Source of the DNA: Vibrio sp. AND4 | GTDB taxonomy: Bacteria > Pseudomonadota > Gammaproteobacteria > Enterobacterales > Vibrionaceae | Assembly: GCF_000171815.1 (NCBI RefSeq) | Contig: NZ_ABGR01000005.1 | Span: 122,577 to 186,576, forward strand | Direction: 5' to 3' | Length of the DNA: 64,000 bases | Part shown: one piece after another, positions 47,548-57,494 of the stretch | How the letters are laid out: every line of letters starts with the position of its first letter | Position numbering within the stretch: the first letter of the stretch is position 1 | The notes under the pieces: model-generated | The model's input: only the letters and a program-made list of their open reading frames with translations | The model's database searches: none | Told to the model about the DNA's origin: nothing | Made by a program: the position numbers and the translations under genes

Positions 47548-48495
47548 CTATCGACATTGTATGTCGCTGCTATGTATCGCGAAGTTTTTGTACGCAGCCA
47601 TGCGGTTCGCATCCTGCACGTAACGTAAGGGGGGCGCGAGCACTTCAAGTTGGTAGTCGGGGGCATCCGAGATGATGTCTGTGGTTGGAGTGATAACCAC
47701 CACATTTAAGTTTGAATTGCGCCTCAAAATAGAAGTTGCCGTGCCTAAGCCACCTTCTGTATGGAATTTACCTGCAACGTGAACCACTTGAGTGTCGGGA
47801 TGTTTTTTCAAATGCTTGACGATGGATTCTGCCATGGTTTCATCCCAGGTGATCTGAGCTGCATATTGCTTTTCGGTCTGTTCTGACTTTCCATGGTGCA
47901 TGGATGCCATGAACTTTTCTTTGTATGGGCTGTTTGCCGTGTTGATTTCATCCGCAACAAAGCGGCGTTCACTGCTATCGAGTTTATTTACGTAATCGAT
48001 ACCTTGGCGTCCAATACAACGCACAATGTTTTTTGGCGCGTTTGCGGCGATGACTGGAATTCTTGCTTGCTTGGCAAACTCAATCAACGGGCGGTAATCA
48101 CTTTCGTAATTTGGCCATGCGTTACTTTGTTTCATGAAGTATTGTTCGCCAATTTCACCGTTAAGATATGAGTCCAAGATAGCTTGCTTGTCACGGGTTA
48201 TTTGTTCCATAGAGAGTGCAAGAGGGCGGTTGGCAAAAGACAGCTGTTTGAGTAAATCGGTTTGAAAACGATGGATACCAGCATGTGTGTGCCATTCGCC
48301 AATCAGAATCACGTCAGCTTGTAGTAACTCATGTGGCATATGATTTACAGAGACAGCTTCGCCAGAGGGAGCGTGAAGCTGGTAGTCATAGAAACTGGTT
48401 ACGTTATCAGCAAGAGTATTGGGTGCGGTTGTTACGTTAGACGCACAACCTGTCAGTAAGCCAGAAATAATCAGGCCTAGGGTAGAAAAGCGCAT
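47548..48495 (-). CDS. chaN: ChaN-family haem/iron-regulated lipoprotein
   Basis: A 315-residue lipoprotein: signal with lipobox LTGC (15-18), then a ChaN domain with ADVILIGEWHTHAGIHRFQTDLLKQL and late VHVAGKFHTEGGLGTATSIL, both carrying His residues used for haem in Campylobacter ChaN. The family is iron-regulated and thought to handle haem. A Fur box lies 58 bases upstream (48553-48571), and GGAGG precedes the ATG. The long stem-loop after it may release a 3' UTR RNA. Confidence 0.85.
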   Translation of the reverse strand: MRFSTLGLIISGLLTGCASNVTTAPNTLADNVTSFYDYQLHAPSGEAVSVNHMPHELLQADVILIGEWHTHAGIHRFQTDLLKQLSFANRPLALSMEQITRDKQAILDSYLNGEIGEQYFMKQSNAWPNYESDYRPLIEFAKQARIPVIAANAPKNIVRCIGRQGIDYVNKLDSSERRFVADEINTANSPYKEKFMASMHHGKSEQTEKQYAAQITWDETMAESIVKHLKKHPDTQVVHVAGKFHTEGGLGTATSILRRNSNLNVVVITPTTDIISDAPDYQLEVLAPPLRYVQDANRMAAYKNFAIHSSDIQCR

Positions 48496-48552
48496 TAAAA
48501 AGCCTCCAAAAATGTCCGAATGATATTAATGGAGGCTAACAAATGAATCAAC

Positions 48553-48571
48553 GTTAATGAGAATAATTAGC
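48553..48571 (-). promoter_or_regulatory. Fur box upstream of chaN
   Basis: GTTAATGAGAATAATTAGC keeps 15 of 19 positions of the Fur consensus GATAATGATAATCATTATC. It is placed in the promoter gap of chaN, whose family is iron-responsive. No other gene in this gap needs it, since rlmA ends here. Confidence 0.7.
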
Positions 48572-48579
48572 GTTACGTT

Positions 48580-49422
48580 CTATGCTTCATTCTCAGATTG
48601 AATGGATTTTTTGCGGTAAACACGCAACATAAAATCGGCCTCGCATTGAAAAAGTGTAGATGACTTTAGCTCCTCACGAAATTCATCACTGGCCTTCCAC
48701 GCAAATGGGGTCATTTGCAGCAAATCAAACGCGATACCGTCTTTTAAGTTCATGATGTAATGAATCTTTTGCTGATGTTCTAGCTCAAACCCATCAATGT
48801 GTTCGGGTTCTTCGCTGTGCAAACGAACTTCTTGGTAGATACGTTCGCGGAGCTGATAGAGGTGACGACCTGCTGGCGTTACCGTGATCACCACACCGTC
48901 ATCTTTGATAACGCGTTGCAGTTCTTCCGTTTTACATGGCGCGTAGATACGTAAAATCGCGTCCAGAGATTGTTCAGCAAACGGCAGGTGGTGACTTGAT
49001 GCTACGCTGAAATCGCAATTAGGGTAACGCTTAGAAGCGTAACGAATCGCGACTTTAGATATATCCAATCCATAAATATTTGCTGCTTGATTTTGAGCAT
49101 GCAGAGACTGCTGAACTTGATCGGTGTAATAGCCCTCACCGCAGCCAATATCTAACAGCTGGTGGCTCGAGTTTTGAGTGTACTTTGCACAGATGCGGGC
49201 GACTTCTTGGCGCATTGGATCGTAATGGCTGCCTTCTAGAAAACGACGACGCGCTTGCATCATCTCTTTGTTGTCACCGGGATCTTTTGAGCGTTTGTGG
49301 TGCGCAGGCATCAGGTTGACATAGCCTTCCTTCGCTAAGTCGAATTGATGGTTGTCTTCACACTTAAACGTCTTTGCAACGAGCTCAAGGGGTTGATGAC
49401 ATAGAGGGCATTGATAGTTCAT
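48580..49422 (-). CDS. rlmA: 23S rRNA (guanine-N1)-methyltransferase RlmA
   Basis: A 280-residue SAM enzyme that methylates N1 of G745 in 23S rRNA. An N-terminal zinc module (YQCPLCHQPL ... FKCEDNHQF, C5, C8, C21, H25 region) is followed by the Rossmann motif LLDIGCGEGYYT. The longer frame to 49548 adds 42 residues with no similarity; conserved sequence starts at ATG 49422 (MNYQCPLC). E. coli RlmA is 269 residues. Confidence 0.88.
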   Translation of the reverse strand: MNYQCPLCHQPLELVAKTFKCEDNHQFDLAKEGYVNLMPAHHKRSKDPGDNKEMMQARRRFLEGSHYDPMRQEVARICAKYTQNSSHQLLDIGCGEGYYTDQVQQSLHAQNQAANIYGLDISKVAIRYASKRYPNCDFSVASSHHLPFAEQSLDAILRIYAPCKTEELQRVIKDDGVVITVTPAGRHLYQLRERIYQEVRLHSEEPEHIDGFELEHQQKIHYIMNLKDGIAFDLLQMTPFAWKASDEFREELKSSTLFQCEADFMLRVYRKKSIQSENEA

Positions 49423-49626
49423 GACGATCTCTGGACTTGAAGTTGGGCGGCAGATTCTATCAAAAAGGAATGCGGCAAGCGAAACAAAAAGGCGCGTTAT
49501 TGCGCCGCTGCTTAGAAGCTGAATCAAGAGAGTGTTGCCGTAAAGCAATACCTTAGGTCTTGGTCACGTTTACTGTTGTTTTTTCTCGGTAAGGTTAAGC
49601 TTTCCTAGTGTTTATTAGTGGCCAAT

Positions 49627-50613
49627 ATGACCAAGAAAATTATCTTAGACACAGATCCAGGTATTGATGATGCGATGGCGATTCTTTTTGCAGAAGCGCA
49701 TCCAGACATAGAGTTAATCGGCATCACAACAGTTTATGGCAATGCAAGCTTAGAGAACGCTACACGAAACGCCCTCTACTTAAAACAGAAATTTGGTATG
49801 AAAGCAAAGGTTGCTCAAGGAGCGAATAAACCTTTGGTGAGAGCGCCTGTCGGGGCGACAGTAGCTGTGCATGGTGAAGCTGGCTTTGGTGATGTGAAAG
49901 CGCCAAGTTCACTCAATGTGAAAGCCACGGATACGCCTGCCTATCGGTACATTATTGATAGGGTGAGAGCAGAGCCGGGGGAAATCACCTTAGTGGCTAT
50001 TGGTCCGCTCACCAACCTCGCACTGGCACTGGAGGCAGACCCAGAAATTGTTCACTTAGTCAAAGAAGTGGTTGTGATGGGCGGCGCGTTTGGCGAGAAC
50101 GGTCATCGAGGTAATGTCACGCCAATTGCAGAAGCAAATATCCATGATGACCCTCATGCTGCCGATAAGGTTTTCACCGCCTCGTGGCCGGTGGTCATCA
50201 TAGGTTTAGATGTCACGGAAGAGAGTTTCTTCACGGAGCAATACCTTGACCAACTTCGACAAGAGGCAGGCGAAGTGGGGCAATTTATTTGGGATGTTAG
50301 CCGTTACTATTTAGCGTTTTACGCAGAGAAGCTTGGGGTGGGTGGTTGCCATGTCCACGACCCATCTGCAATTGCTTATGTGATTAATCCTCAGTTGTTT
50401 TCATTGCGTCTTGGCGCCGTTAGGGTGGTGACTGATGGGCCTGCAGAGGGAATGACGATTCAGAAAACGGATCAACGTAAATACATGCATGATGCGTGGA
50501 GTGCTTTCCCTGCACAAAAGATTGGCGTTGGTGTGCAGAGCGATGCGTTACTTTCGCTTTATCGGGAGTCGATGATTGCTTGGTTCACATCGCGAGGAAA
50601 GTTAGGGTATTAA
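49627..50613 (+). CDS. nucleoside hydrolase (IunH-type)
   Basis: A 328-residue enzyme of the ribonucleoside hydrolase family, cleaving nucleosides to base and ribose. The calcium site is DTDPGIDDAMAIL near the N-terminus; GPLTNLALALE, VVMGGAF and HDPSAIAYVI complete the family pattern. Substrate preference is unclear. I choose ATG 49627; GTG 49618 is an alternative three codons upstream. It is followed by a long gap before the deacetylase cassette. Confidence 0.88.
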   Translation: MTKKIILDTDPGIDDAMAILFAEAHPDIELIGITTVYGNASLENATRNALYLKQKFGMKAKVAQGANKPLVRAPVGATVAVHGEAGFGDVKAPSSLNVKATDTPAYRYIIDRVRAEPGEITLVAIGPLTNLALALEADPEIVHLVKEVVVMGGAFGENGHRGNVTPIAEANIHDDPHAADKVFTASWPVVIIGLDVTEESFFTEQYLDQLRQEAGEVGQFIWDVSRYYLAFYAEKLGVGGCHVHDPSAIAYVINPQLFSLRLGAVRVVTDGPAEGMTIQKTDQRKYMHDAWSAFPAQKIGVGVQSDALLSLYRESMIAWFTSRGKLGY

Positions 50614-50711
50614 AGAGCAAAAAAAACATGAGCATCTATACTCAGTGAAAGCATTATAAGTCACTGATATCGTAATGTTGCTGGCGTAATTAATGCTTAG
50701 GGTGACGCTGA

Positions 50712-51737
50712 ATGGGAGTATGGATGCGAAAGTTGAGGGAAGTGATCTATTCACTTTTAGTGATGACAGGGATTGCCAGAATGTTTTCGTACTGGCATCG
50801 AGACAAGCTCGTCATTTTATGCTTCCATTCCCTATCGATAAAAGACGAGCATCAGTTTTGGCCGGGCGTATTTATCTCGAAAGATAAGCTCTCTGAAGTG
50901 CTTGAATATCTGGACCGCTCTCAGTTTAATGTTGTCAGTCTTGATGATGCAGAACGTCATTTACGTGGGGAGATACAGCTGAAATACCCAGTTGTGATCA
51001 CGGTTGACGATGGCTGGCGTTCAAGCATCACAGAACTTCTGCCCGCTTTTCAGGCGTATCAATTCCCCGCAACCGTGTATGTTGCGACCTACTACTGCGA
51101 TCATCAGCTCCCCGTTGTGAATGTTCTGCTTCAATATTGGCTGTGGCAAAAGCCGACAGATGCCTTTGAGGTGATGTTCTGCCAAAAGCGGTTTCATTTT
51201 TCTGGTGATACCGCAACCAAAGTCGCCGCAGTCGAGCGCACCATGGAAGCACTTGAAGAACAAGAAAAAGTTGCCTTTTTGCTCGCGGTAGCTAAATCTC
51301 TGGATGTAGATGATGACGCGATCGCTTCAAAACAATTCCACAATGCCAGTTATACGGAATTGAAACGAGCACTCACATCGACATTGGTGGATATCCAATT
51401 ACACACCCATACTCATCATTTACCGTCTACTTATGATTCGGTTGAGCGTGAAATACGCACTAACCGAGCTGCATTGACTGAGCAGCTTTGTTCACAAAAA
51501 GCGTACGAGCATTTTTGCTACCCCAGTGGGATTTGGTTTCCTGAACATATTCCAAGTTTACATGTTCAAGGCATACGTACAGCGACCACATTAGATGAGG
51601 GGCTGAACGATAGATCTGTGCACCCATTGAAGCTGAAACGAAATCTGGTGATGGACAATCGTTCTTTAAATCAGTTTATCATTACGGTTTCGGGGGTATT
51701 AGACACATTACGCTTGGCTGTAGGTAAAACACGCTAG
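50712..51737 (+). CDS. polysaccharide deacetylase family protein
   Basis: A 341-residue NodB-type carbohydrate esterase 4 protein. TVDDGWRSSI (about 96-105) is motif 1 with the metal/base Asp pair, and the later LHTHTHHLP (His pair) is motif 2; CYPSG gives motif 3. A hydrophobic segment (about 9-25) anchors or exports it. It starts a cassette with an FkbH-like gene, ACP and an unknown protein. The frame starts at ATG 50712 (AGGGTG site); ATG 50724 is possible. Confidence 0.8.
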   Translation: MGVWMRKLREVIYSLLVMTGIARMFSYWHRDKLVILCFHSLSIKDEHQFWPGVFISKDKLSEVLEYLDRSQFNVVSLDDAERHLRGEIQLKYPVVITVDDGWRSSITELLPAFQAYQFPATVYVATYYCDHQLPVVNVLLQYWLWQKPTDAFEVMFCQKRFHFSGDTATKVAAVERTMEALEEQEKVAFLLAVAKSLDVDDDAIASKQFHNASYTELKRALTSTLVDIQLHTHTHHLPSTYDSVEREIRTNRAALTEQLCSQKAYEHFCYPSGIWFPEHIPSLHVQGIRTATTLDEGLNDRSVHPLKLKRNLVMDNRSLNQFIITVSGVLDTLRLAVGKTR

Positions 51738-51848
51738 TGATTGACATACGGGGTCAGAGATTGAAACACAGAGCGAATGATTGAAATACAAATGAGTGAT
51801 TGAAAAATAAAGTGAGCGGCAAATAGCAACGGATATGTGAGGACATGA

Positions 51849-53651
51849 ATGACGGAATCTGAGAATGTTAGAATTGCTTACCCTTTGGATGTCGCTTGGC
51901 TTCAGCGTCGACAAAAAAAATTGCGTCGTAGATTGAAGCAGTCACTAACAACCCCTCCTCTACGCGTAGCGATCTTAGGCGGGTCAACAACCAGTGAGGT
52001 GGCGAACTACATTGAGCTGTTCCTATTGGATGCCGGGATCAATGTTGACGTCTATCAGTCTGAATATGATCAGTTCTATCAAGAGTCGGTGTTCGACAAT
52101 GAAGTGCTTGACGCGTTTAACCCGCAAGTCATATATCTTCATACGAGTAGTGTGAATATCAAGTCATGGCCTGAAGTGACCGACAGTGACTTGCAAGTGA
52201 AAGAAAAAATCACAAACACCGTTAATCATTTTCAAAGTGTGTGGCTAGCTTTGCAGAGCAAGTATTCGGCTACCATCATTCAAAACAATTTCGAATTGCC
52301 CTTCTCTCGGCCATTGGGCAACATTGATGCCTCGGCAACGGTCGGTAAAACACGTTTTACTCATGCACTAAATGAGAGGTTTGCAGACTATGCGGCGGCA
52401 AACGCCAATTTCATTTTACATGATCTGAATTATCTAGCCTCATGGATTGGTTTAGATCGCTGGTATAACAAAACGCAGTGGTATGCTTATAAATACGCGA
52501 TGAGTAGCGAGGTGTTTCCTGAACTGGGTCACAGTATCTCTAGCCAGATCATGGCGATATTGGGGCTGAGTAAAAAAGCACTTGTGTGTGATTTGGATAA
52601 TACCTTATGGGGCGGGGTGATTGGCGATGATGGCTTGAATGGTATCCAGATTGGTCATGAAAATGCTGAAGCTCAAGCCTACACGGAAGTGCAGCAGTAT
52701 TTGAAGGCTCTTCATCAACGGGGTGTTTTACTCACTGTGTGTAGTAAAAACGAGCTCCAAAATGCCCGACATGGGTTCAGCCACCCTGATTCGATACTCT
52801 CTCTCTCTGACTTTAGTGAATTCAAAGCAAACTGGGCCGACAAAGATAAAAATATTGAAGATATCGCGACATCACTGAACATTGGCTTGGATTCATTGGT
52901 TTTCATTGACGATAACGCCTGTGAAAGGGAGTGGGTTGCGAGAAATTTACGCTCTGTTTCTGTGCCTGATATCGGTCAGGACGTCACGCAATATATTTCG
53001 ATCTTGGATAAGGCCGGCTTGTTTGAATTGGTTACTCTTAGCCCCGAAGACGTGTCACGAGCTGCCATGTATGGTCACAATCAAGAGCGTCAGAAATCTC
53101 AGCGAGAATTTGAGCATTATGACGATTATCTGCGATCTTTAGGCATGCATGCGACGATCTTGCCATTCGACGAATTGTCATTGCCTCGTATCACCCAGCT
53201 TATTAATAAAACCAACCAGTTTAACCTCACGACCCGGCGTTATAGTGCGCAAGAAGTTGCTTCCTTAATGCGTTCTCCCTGTCATCTTTCTCTCTATGGT
53301 CGATTGCGAGACAAATTTGGCGACAACGGGATTGTTTCTATCATTATTGGAACGGAGCACGAAGGCACATTGACGATCGATTTATGGCTAATGAGTTGTC
53401 GTGTGTTCAAGCGTAAGCTGGAAATTGCAATGTTCTCTGAGTTAGTTCGTTATGCAAGCGCACGGAACATTCTTCAATTGGTTGGGCATTATATACCGAG
53501 TAAGAAAAATGGTTTAGTGAGTGAGCATTACGCTGCTTTGGGATTTCAGCGTCTCAGCCAAGATGAGAATGGTGTGACTCAATGGGTCTACTCACTTAAT
53601 AACTCTTCAATTGACCATGAACTCCCTCTGACCATCGTTGGAAAGCAGTAA
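51849..53651 (+). CDS. FkbH-like HAD-IIIC protein
   Basis: A 600-residue protein with an N-terminal SGNH-like domain (ILGGSTTSE, about 42-50) and a HAD domain starting ALVCDLDNTLWGGVIGDDG, with the nucleophile-position D248 and second Asp D250. FIDDNACERE and the late NKTNQFNLTTRRY/DNGIVSIII segments are usual for FkbH. FkbH enzymes dephosphorylate 1,3-bisphosphoglycerate and load a glyceryl group onto an acyl carrier protein, which fits the ACP encoded 73 bases downstream. Confidence 0.85.
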   Translation: MTESENVRIAYPLDVAWLQRRQKKLRRRLKQSLTTPPLRVAILGGSTTSEVANYIELFLLDAGINVDVYQSEYDQFYQESVFDNEVLDAFNPQVIYLHTSSVNIKSWPEVTDSDLQVKEKITNTVNHFQSVWLALQSKYSATIIQNNFELPFSRPLGNIDASATVGKTRFTHALNERFADYAAANANFILHDLNYLASWIGLDRWYNKTQWYAYKYAMSSEVFPELGHSISSQIMAILGLSKKALVCDLDNTLWGGVIGDDGLNGIQIGHENAEAQAYTEVQQYLKALHQRGVLLTVCSKNELQNARHGFSHPDSILSLSDFSEFKANWADKDKNIEDIATSLNIGLDSLVFIDDNACEREWVARNLRSVSVPDIGQDVTQYISILDKAGLFELVTLSPEDVSRAAMYGHNQERQKSQREFEHYDDYLRSLGMHATILPFDELSLPRITQLINKTNQFNLTTRRYSAQEVASLMRSPCHLSLYGRLRDKFGDNGIVSIIIGTEHEGTLTIDLWLMSCRVFKRKLEIAMFSELVRYASARNILQLVGHYIPSKKNGLVSEHYAALGFQRLSQDENGVTQWVYSLNNSSIDHELPLTIVGKQ

Positions 53652-53724
53652 GCCTTGAATAATACAGAAAACGATCGCACAAATTTTTCAACGTTTTACA
53701 AATGGAATAATGAAAGGAGTGGAT

Positions 53725-53976
53725 ATGGATGTTTTTAACGCGATATCTCGGATTATTGTAGATGTGCTGGACGAAGATGAGCTCGTGGTGACCCCCACAA
53801 CGACAGCAGATGATGCCGAGGACTGGGACTCAATCGCACAGATACAAATTATTGATGCCATTGAAAAAGAGTTTGCTATTAAATTTAACTTGCCTGAAAT
53901 TGAACAATTGAATCAAGCGAAAGATGTGGGCAGTACCGTTGACTTAATTAAGTGCAAACTGGATGCGCGTAAATAA
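53725..53976 (+). CDS. acyl carrier protein (stand-alone)
   Basis: An 83-residue ACP with the phosphopantetheine Ser36 in the DWDSIAQI motif and the usual acidic helix-II pattern. The ATG 53725 lies five bases after AAGGAG and is preferred to ATG 53710. It is not the fatty-acid ACP AcpP by sequence (different helices) and is most likely the partner of the FkbH-like protein, carrying a glyceryl unit. Confidence 0.88.
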   Translation: MDVFNAISRIIVDVLDEDELVVTPTTTADDAEDWDSIAQIQIIDAIEKEFAIKFNLPEIEQLNQAKDVGSTVDLIKCKLDARK

Positions 53977-53993
53977 AGTGATGAGGAGAGTAC

Positions 53994-54965
53994 ATGCACC
54001 TGCAAATTATGTTGGGTCAGTTGCGCGGACTGATTGAAAATCGATTAGATGGCAAGGTGGTCAACTTACCTAGTGTTCGCCGACAATATATTGCATTTGT
54101 ACAGGAGAGTATGCCCACTCGTACCTACGCTCTTTTCCCTGATGATATGGAGCGTTGGCTCGAAGCGTTATCGGGTAAATATACGGCTGACATCATGACG
54201 AATATTCATCAATTGGTACTTACTGACCTTATGCTGAGTAGCTTGTGCTTGCTTGATTCCAAACGGCTTAATACTCAACATATCCATACCAATACTCATC
54301 ACAGTCATATTAATGCCCCACACAGTCACATCGAAGCGCTACCGCCAGTGGTTATCGAGTCCGTTTTGGCGTGGTTTGGGTATTTGGTGGAGAGCATGAC
54401 TGCTGGCGATTACGAGCCTGATCTCGTAAGCGATCTATTCAGAAAAGATCTCGCAATTAGCGCTTTAAATATGTGGCCGAGTGGCTCTATTTGCCACTAT
54501 GAGAGGCGAACATTGCCGCGGCGTTTCCTCACCGCTAATGGTATTGCACAATTTGCCTCAGCGACCGATATGTTATTGAGGAAGATTAAAGATAGACGGT
54601 CCATGTATGAATTTCATATGGAAGATCGAAGAAAAAACCCTCACTTTCTTGAAGCGGGCTGGCGTGAGTTCTATCTGGAAATTGCTCAGCGCCTAACAAC
54701 AGAGCCCCATATTTCAGGGATCTTCGCACAGAGTTGGTTTTGGGATCCAGAAGTAAGCAAAGCGTGCCCTAAAATGAAGTATTTGCGCGCACTTCCTCAG
54801 GCGGGTGGCGCGATGTTTTACCTGATCGAGGAGTGTGATGACCCTTTTCATGTTTCTTTGCAAAACAAAAAGCGCCAGCGTTTATACGATCAAAAGCGAT
54901 ATGTACCAAAGAGCTATTTGATGATTTGGCCTCGCGAAGCAATGCTGTGCTGGGCAAAAAAGTAA
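53994..54965 (+). CDS. protein of unknown function in FkbH/ACP cassette
   Basis: A 323-residue protein that I cannot place. It is mainly helical, has no signal peptide or membrane helix, and holds a His-rich stretch (residues about 95-112) made of repeated THHSHINA and PHSHIEA-like units. A basic DRRKNPHFLEAGWREFYLE segment precedes a FWDPEVSKACPKMKYLRALPQAGG block, and it ends MIWPREAMLCWAKK. It begins 17 bases after the ACP stop with GAGGAG upstream, so it is co-translated with the ACP and may use or transfer its acyl group; this is inference. Confidence 0.7.
   Translation: MHLQIMLGQLRGLIENRLDGKVVNLPSVRRQYIAFVQESMPTRTYALFPDDMERWLEALSGKYTADIMTNIHQLVLTDLMLSSLCLLDSKRLNTQHIHTNTHHSHINAPHSHIEALPPVVIESVLAWFGYLVESMTAGDYEPDLVSDLFRKDLAISALNMWPSGSICHYERRTLPRRFLTANGIAQFASATDMLLRKIKDRRSMYEFHMEDRRKNPHFLEAGWREFYLEIAQRLTTEPHISGIFAQSWFWDPEVSKACPKMKYLRALPQAGGAMFYLIEECDDPFHVSLQNKKRQRLYDQKRYVPKSYLMIWPREAMLCWAKK
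54279..54332 (+). repeat. coding His-rich repeat in the unknown cassette protein
   Basis: Imperfect units around CATAxCCATA/CATCACAGTCATATTAATG/CACAGTCACATC give the THHSHINA and PHSHIEA peptide copies. The unit spacing of about 18-21 bases suggests slipped-strand origin. Confidence 0.6.
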
Positions 54966-55100
54966 CAAACTTTCAAGGAGAGCGTTCCTTGTTTAATTTT
55001 TGATAAAATCATCGCTTTACTATTTTATCCCGCACAGCCTTATTTATTTCCTTGGCCCTGAGAAAACCTCGCTAAGCATAAATATCGGTTTTGTTATGGG

Positions 55101-55985
55101 TTACGTGCTAGAAATCACAGTGATCAGCTCGTGAGTTTCACCTGGTTGTAGAGTCTTGCCTTGCTCGATGTTTGGAGCGTGGACTGTCGACTCAACACAC
55201 ATCATCGTCTCGTAACCCTTGTCCGCCATGTCACTCATGCCTTGCGCACCTTCTGCCCAAGGGTTCCACAATACTGCCGAATTATGTCCTTGGTTTTCTA
55301 CACTGAGTGTGCGGTCCAATACTGGATCTTTAACCAAAATTTGCGCTTCAGGCTGAGTGTAAACGCGGTCAATTGTATCGGTTAGCTGAAGAACCTCACC
55401 GCCTTGGCAGATTTCACCTGCTTTGAGGCTATCTATGTATTCTGGGCCCATACCAATCGTTTGTGCTTGCCTGATGTCACCGACGTTTAGGTAGGTGTGC
55501 AGTGCGCCTGAGAATGTCCATGCTTCATCATCGATGTTGATGACTTTTAACGATACTTTGAGTTTTTCACTCACTTCTATCATAAGACGCGCATCGAACT
55601 TGTGTGGCCAGATACCATGGATCTCCTCGGTCGGGAATAAAGCGAGTTCAACGATCACACCCTTGTCGTTCTCACGATGTTCAACCAGTTGCCATTCTGC
55701 GGTACGAGCAAAGCCATGAGCAGGTGCTGCAATACGACCAAACCAAGGCCAACAAACAGGGATACCACCGCGAAGTGCAGCTTTACCATCAAAGATAGCC
55801 TTCTCGCTCATCCAAATTAAGTCATCTTGACCTGCTGGAGTAAAAGAAACCACATGACCACCGTGCAGAGCGATGCCTGCGGTCGCTTTTTCATGAATAA
55901 TGCGAACCACTTTTACCTGATCAATTTCTACGATAGTCACGCTATCTGAAAGAACGGTAAGGGCTGGGAGAGTGTTTAAATCCAT
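55101..55985 (-). CDS. yeaD: D-hexose-6-phosphate mutarotase (YeaD)
   Basis: A 294-residue aldose-1-epimerase-fold enzyme acting on hexose-6-phosphate anomers. Conserved parts include WMSEKAIFDGKAALRGGIPVCWPWFG, HGFARTAEW and the catalytic-His segment GALHTYLNVGD, with WNPWAEGAQGMSDM near the end. I start at ATG 55985 (AGGAAAACAGC upstream); the extra 20 residues to 56045 show no similarity. It follows gapA on the same strand as in E. coli, separated by the gapA terminator. Confidence 0.9.
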   Translation of the reverse strand: MDLNTLPALTVLSDSVTIVEIDQVKVVRIIHEKATAGIALHGGHVVSFTPAGQDDLIWMSEKAIFDGKAALRGGIPVCWPWFGRIAAPAHGFARTAEWQLVEHRENDKGVIVELALFPTEEIHGIWPHKFDARLMIEVSEKLKVSLKVINIDDEAWTFSGALHTYLNVGDIRQAQTIGMGPEYIDSLKAGEICQGGEVLQLTDTIDRVYTQPEAQILVKDPVLDRTLSVENQGHNSAVLWNPWAEGAQGMSDMADKGYETMMCVESTVHAPNIEQGKTLQPGETHELITVISST

Positions 55986-56077
55986 GCGCTGTTTTCCTAT
56001 CGCTGGAGGGAGAGCTTTTTGAAATACCTCGCACATTGAGTGCAAAGTTGTGTCCGTATTCTCTCAAATTCTAGATA

Positions 56078-56106
56078 TAAAAAAGGCGACTCAAGAGCCG
56101 CCTTTT
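56078..56106 (-). terminator. terminator after gapA
   Basis: Minus-strand stem GGCGGCTC/GAGTCGCC with a short loop and T6, 60 bases past gapA. Confidence 0.8.
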
Positions 56107-56164
56107 ATTCAAATCTTATGTTTCAAACACAAGCTTCACTAATTGCTTTTCAGCTAAGTAATAA

Positions 56165-57223
<1,059 letters not shown>

Positions 57224-57239
57224 TTAACATCTGCAACAG

Positions 57240-57268
57240 ATAATCGGACTTAACTTGTTTAATGTCAA
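57240..57268 (-). promoter_or_regulatory. gapA promoter
   Basis: Perfect -35 TTGACA (57263-57268) and -10 GATTAT (57240-57245) with a 17-base spacer. The -35 touches the palindrome A7-GCG-C-CGC-T7 (57268-57288). It would start gapA about 75 bases upstream of the ATG. Confidence 0.7.
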
Positions 57269-57494
57269 AAAAAAGCGCCGCTTTTTTTAACAATTTTTCG
57301 CAAATGCTCGTTTTTTAAACTTTTAACTGACCATTCTGCATTCCAGTTGGCGTAATATTGTTTACGAGGTAAGCACTCGTATCAAATTAAACACACATGC
57401 TGACCCGGTAAGAAAGTATGTGCTACAACTATTACGAGAAGCAAGTTTTTTGCTGAAAAAGTCATCGCCAAAAATACAAAATAAGGAACAGAAA
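57269..57494. other. remaining gapA-msrB intergenic region
   Basis: Holds the palindrome A7GCGCCGCT7 (57268-57288), A/T-rich sequence and the upstream in-frame extension of msrB (57420-57494). The palindrome would serve as an upstream or regulator-binding element for the strong gapA promoter. I see no other gene. Confidence 0.4.
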
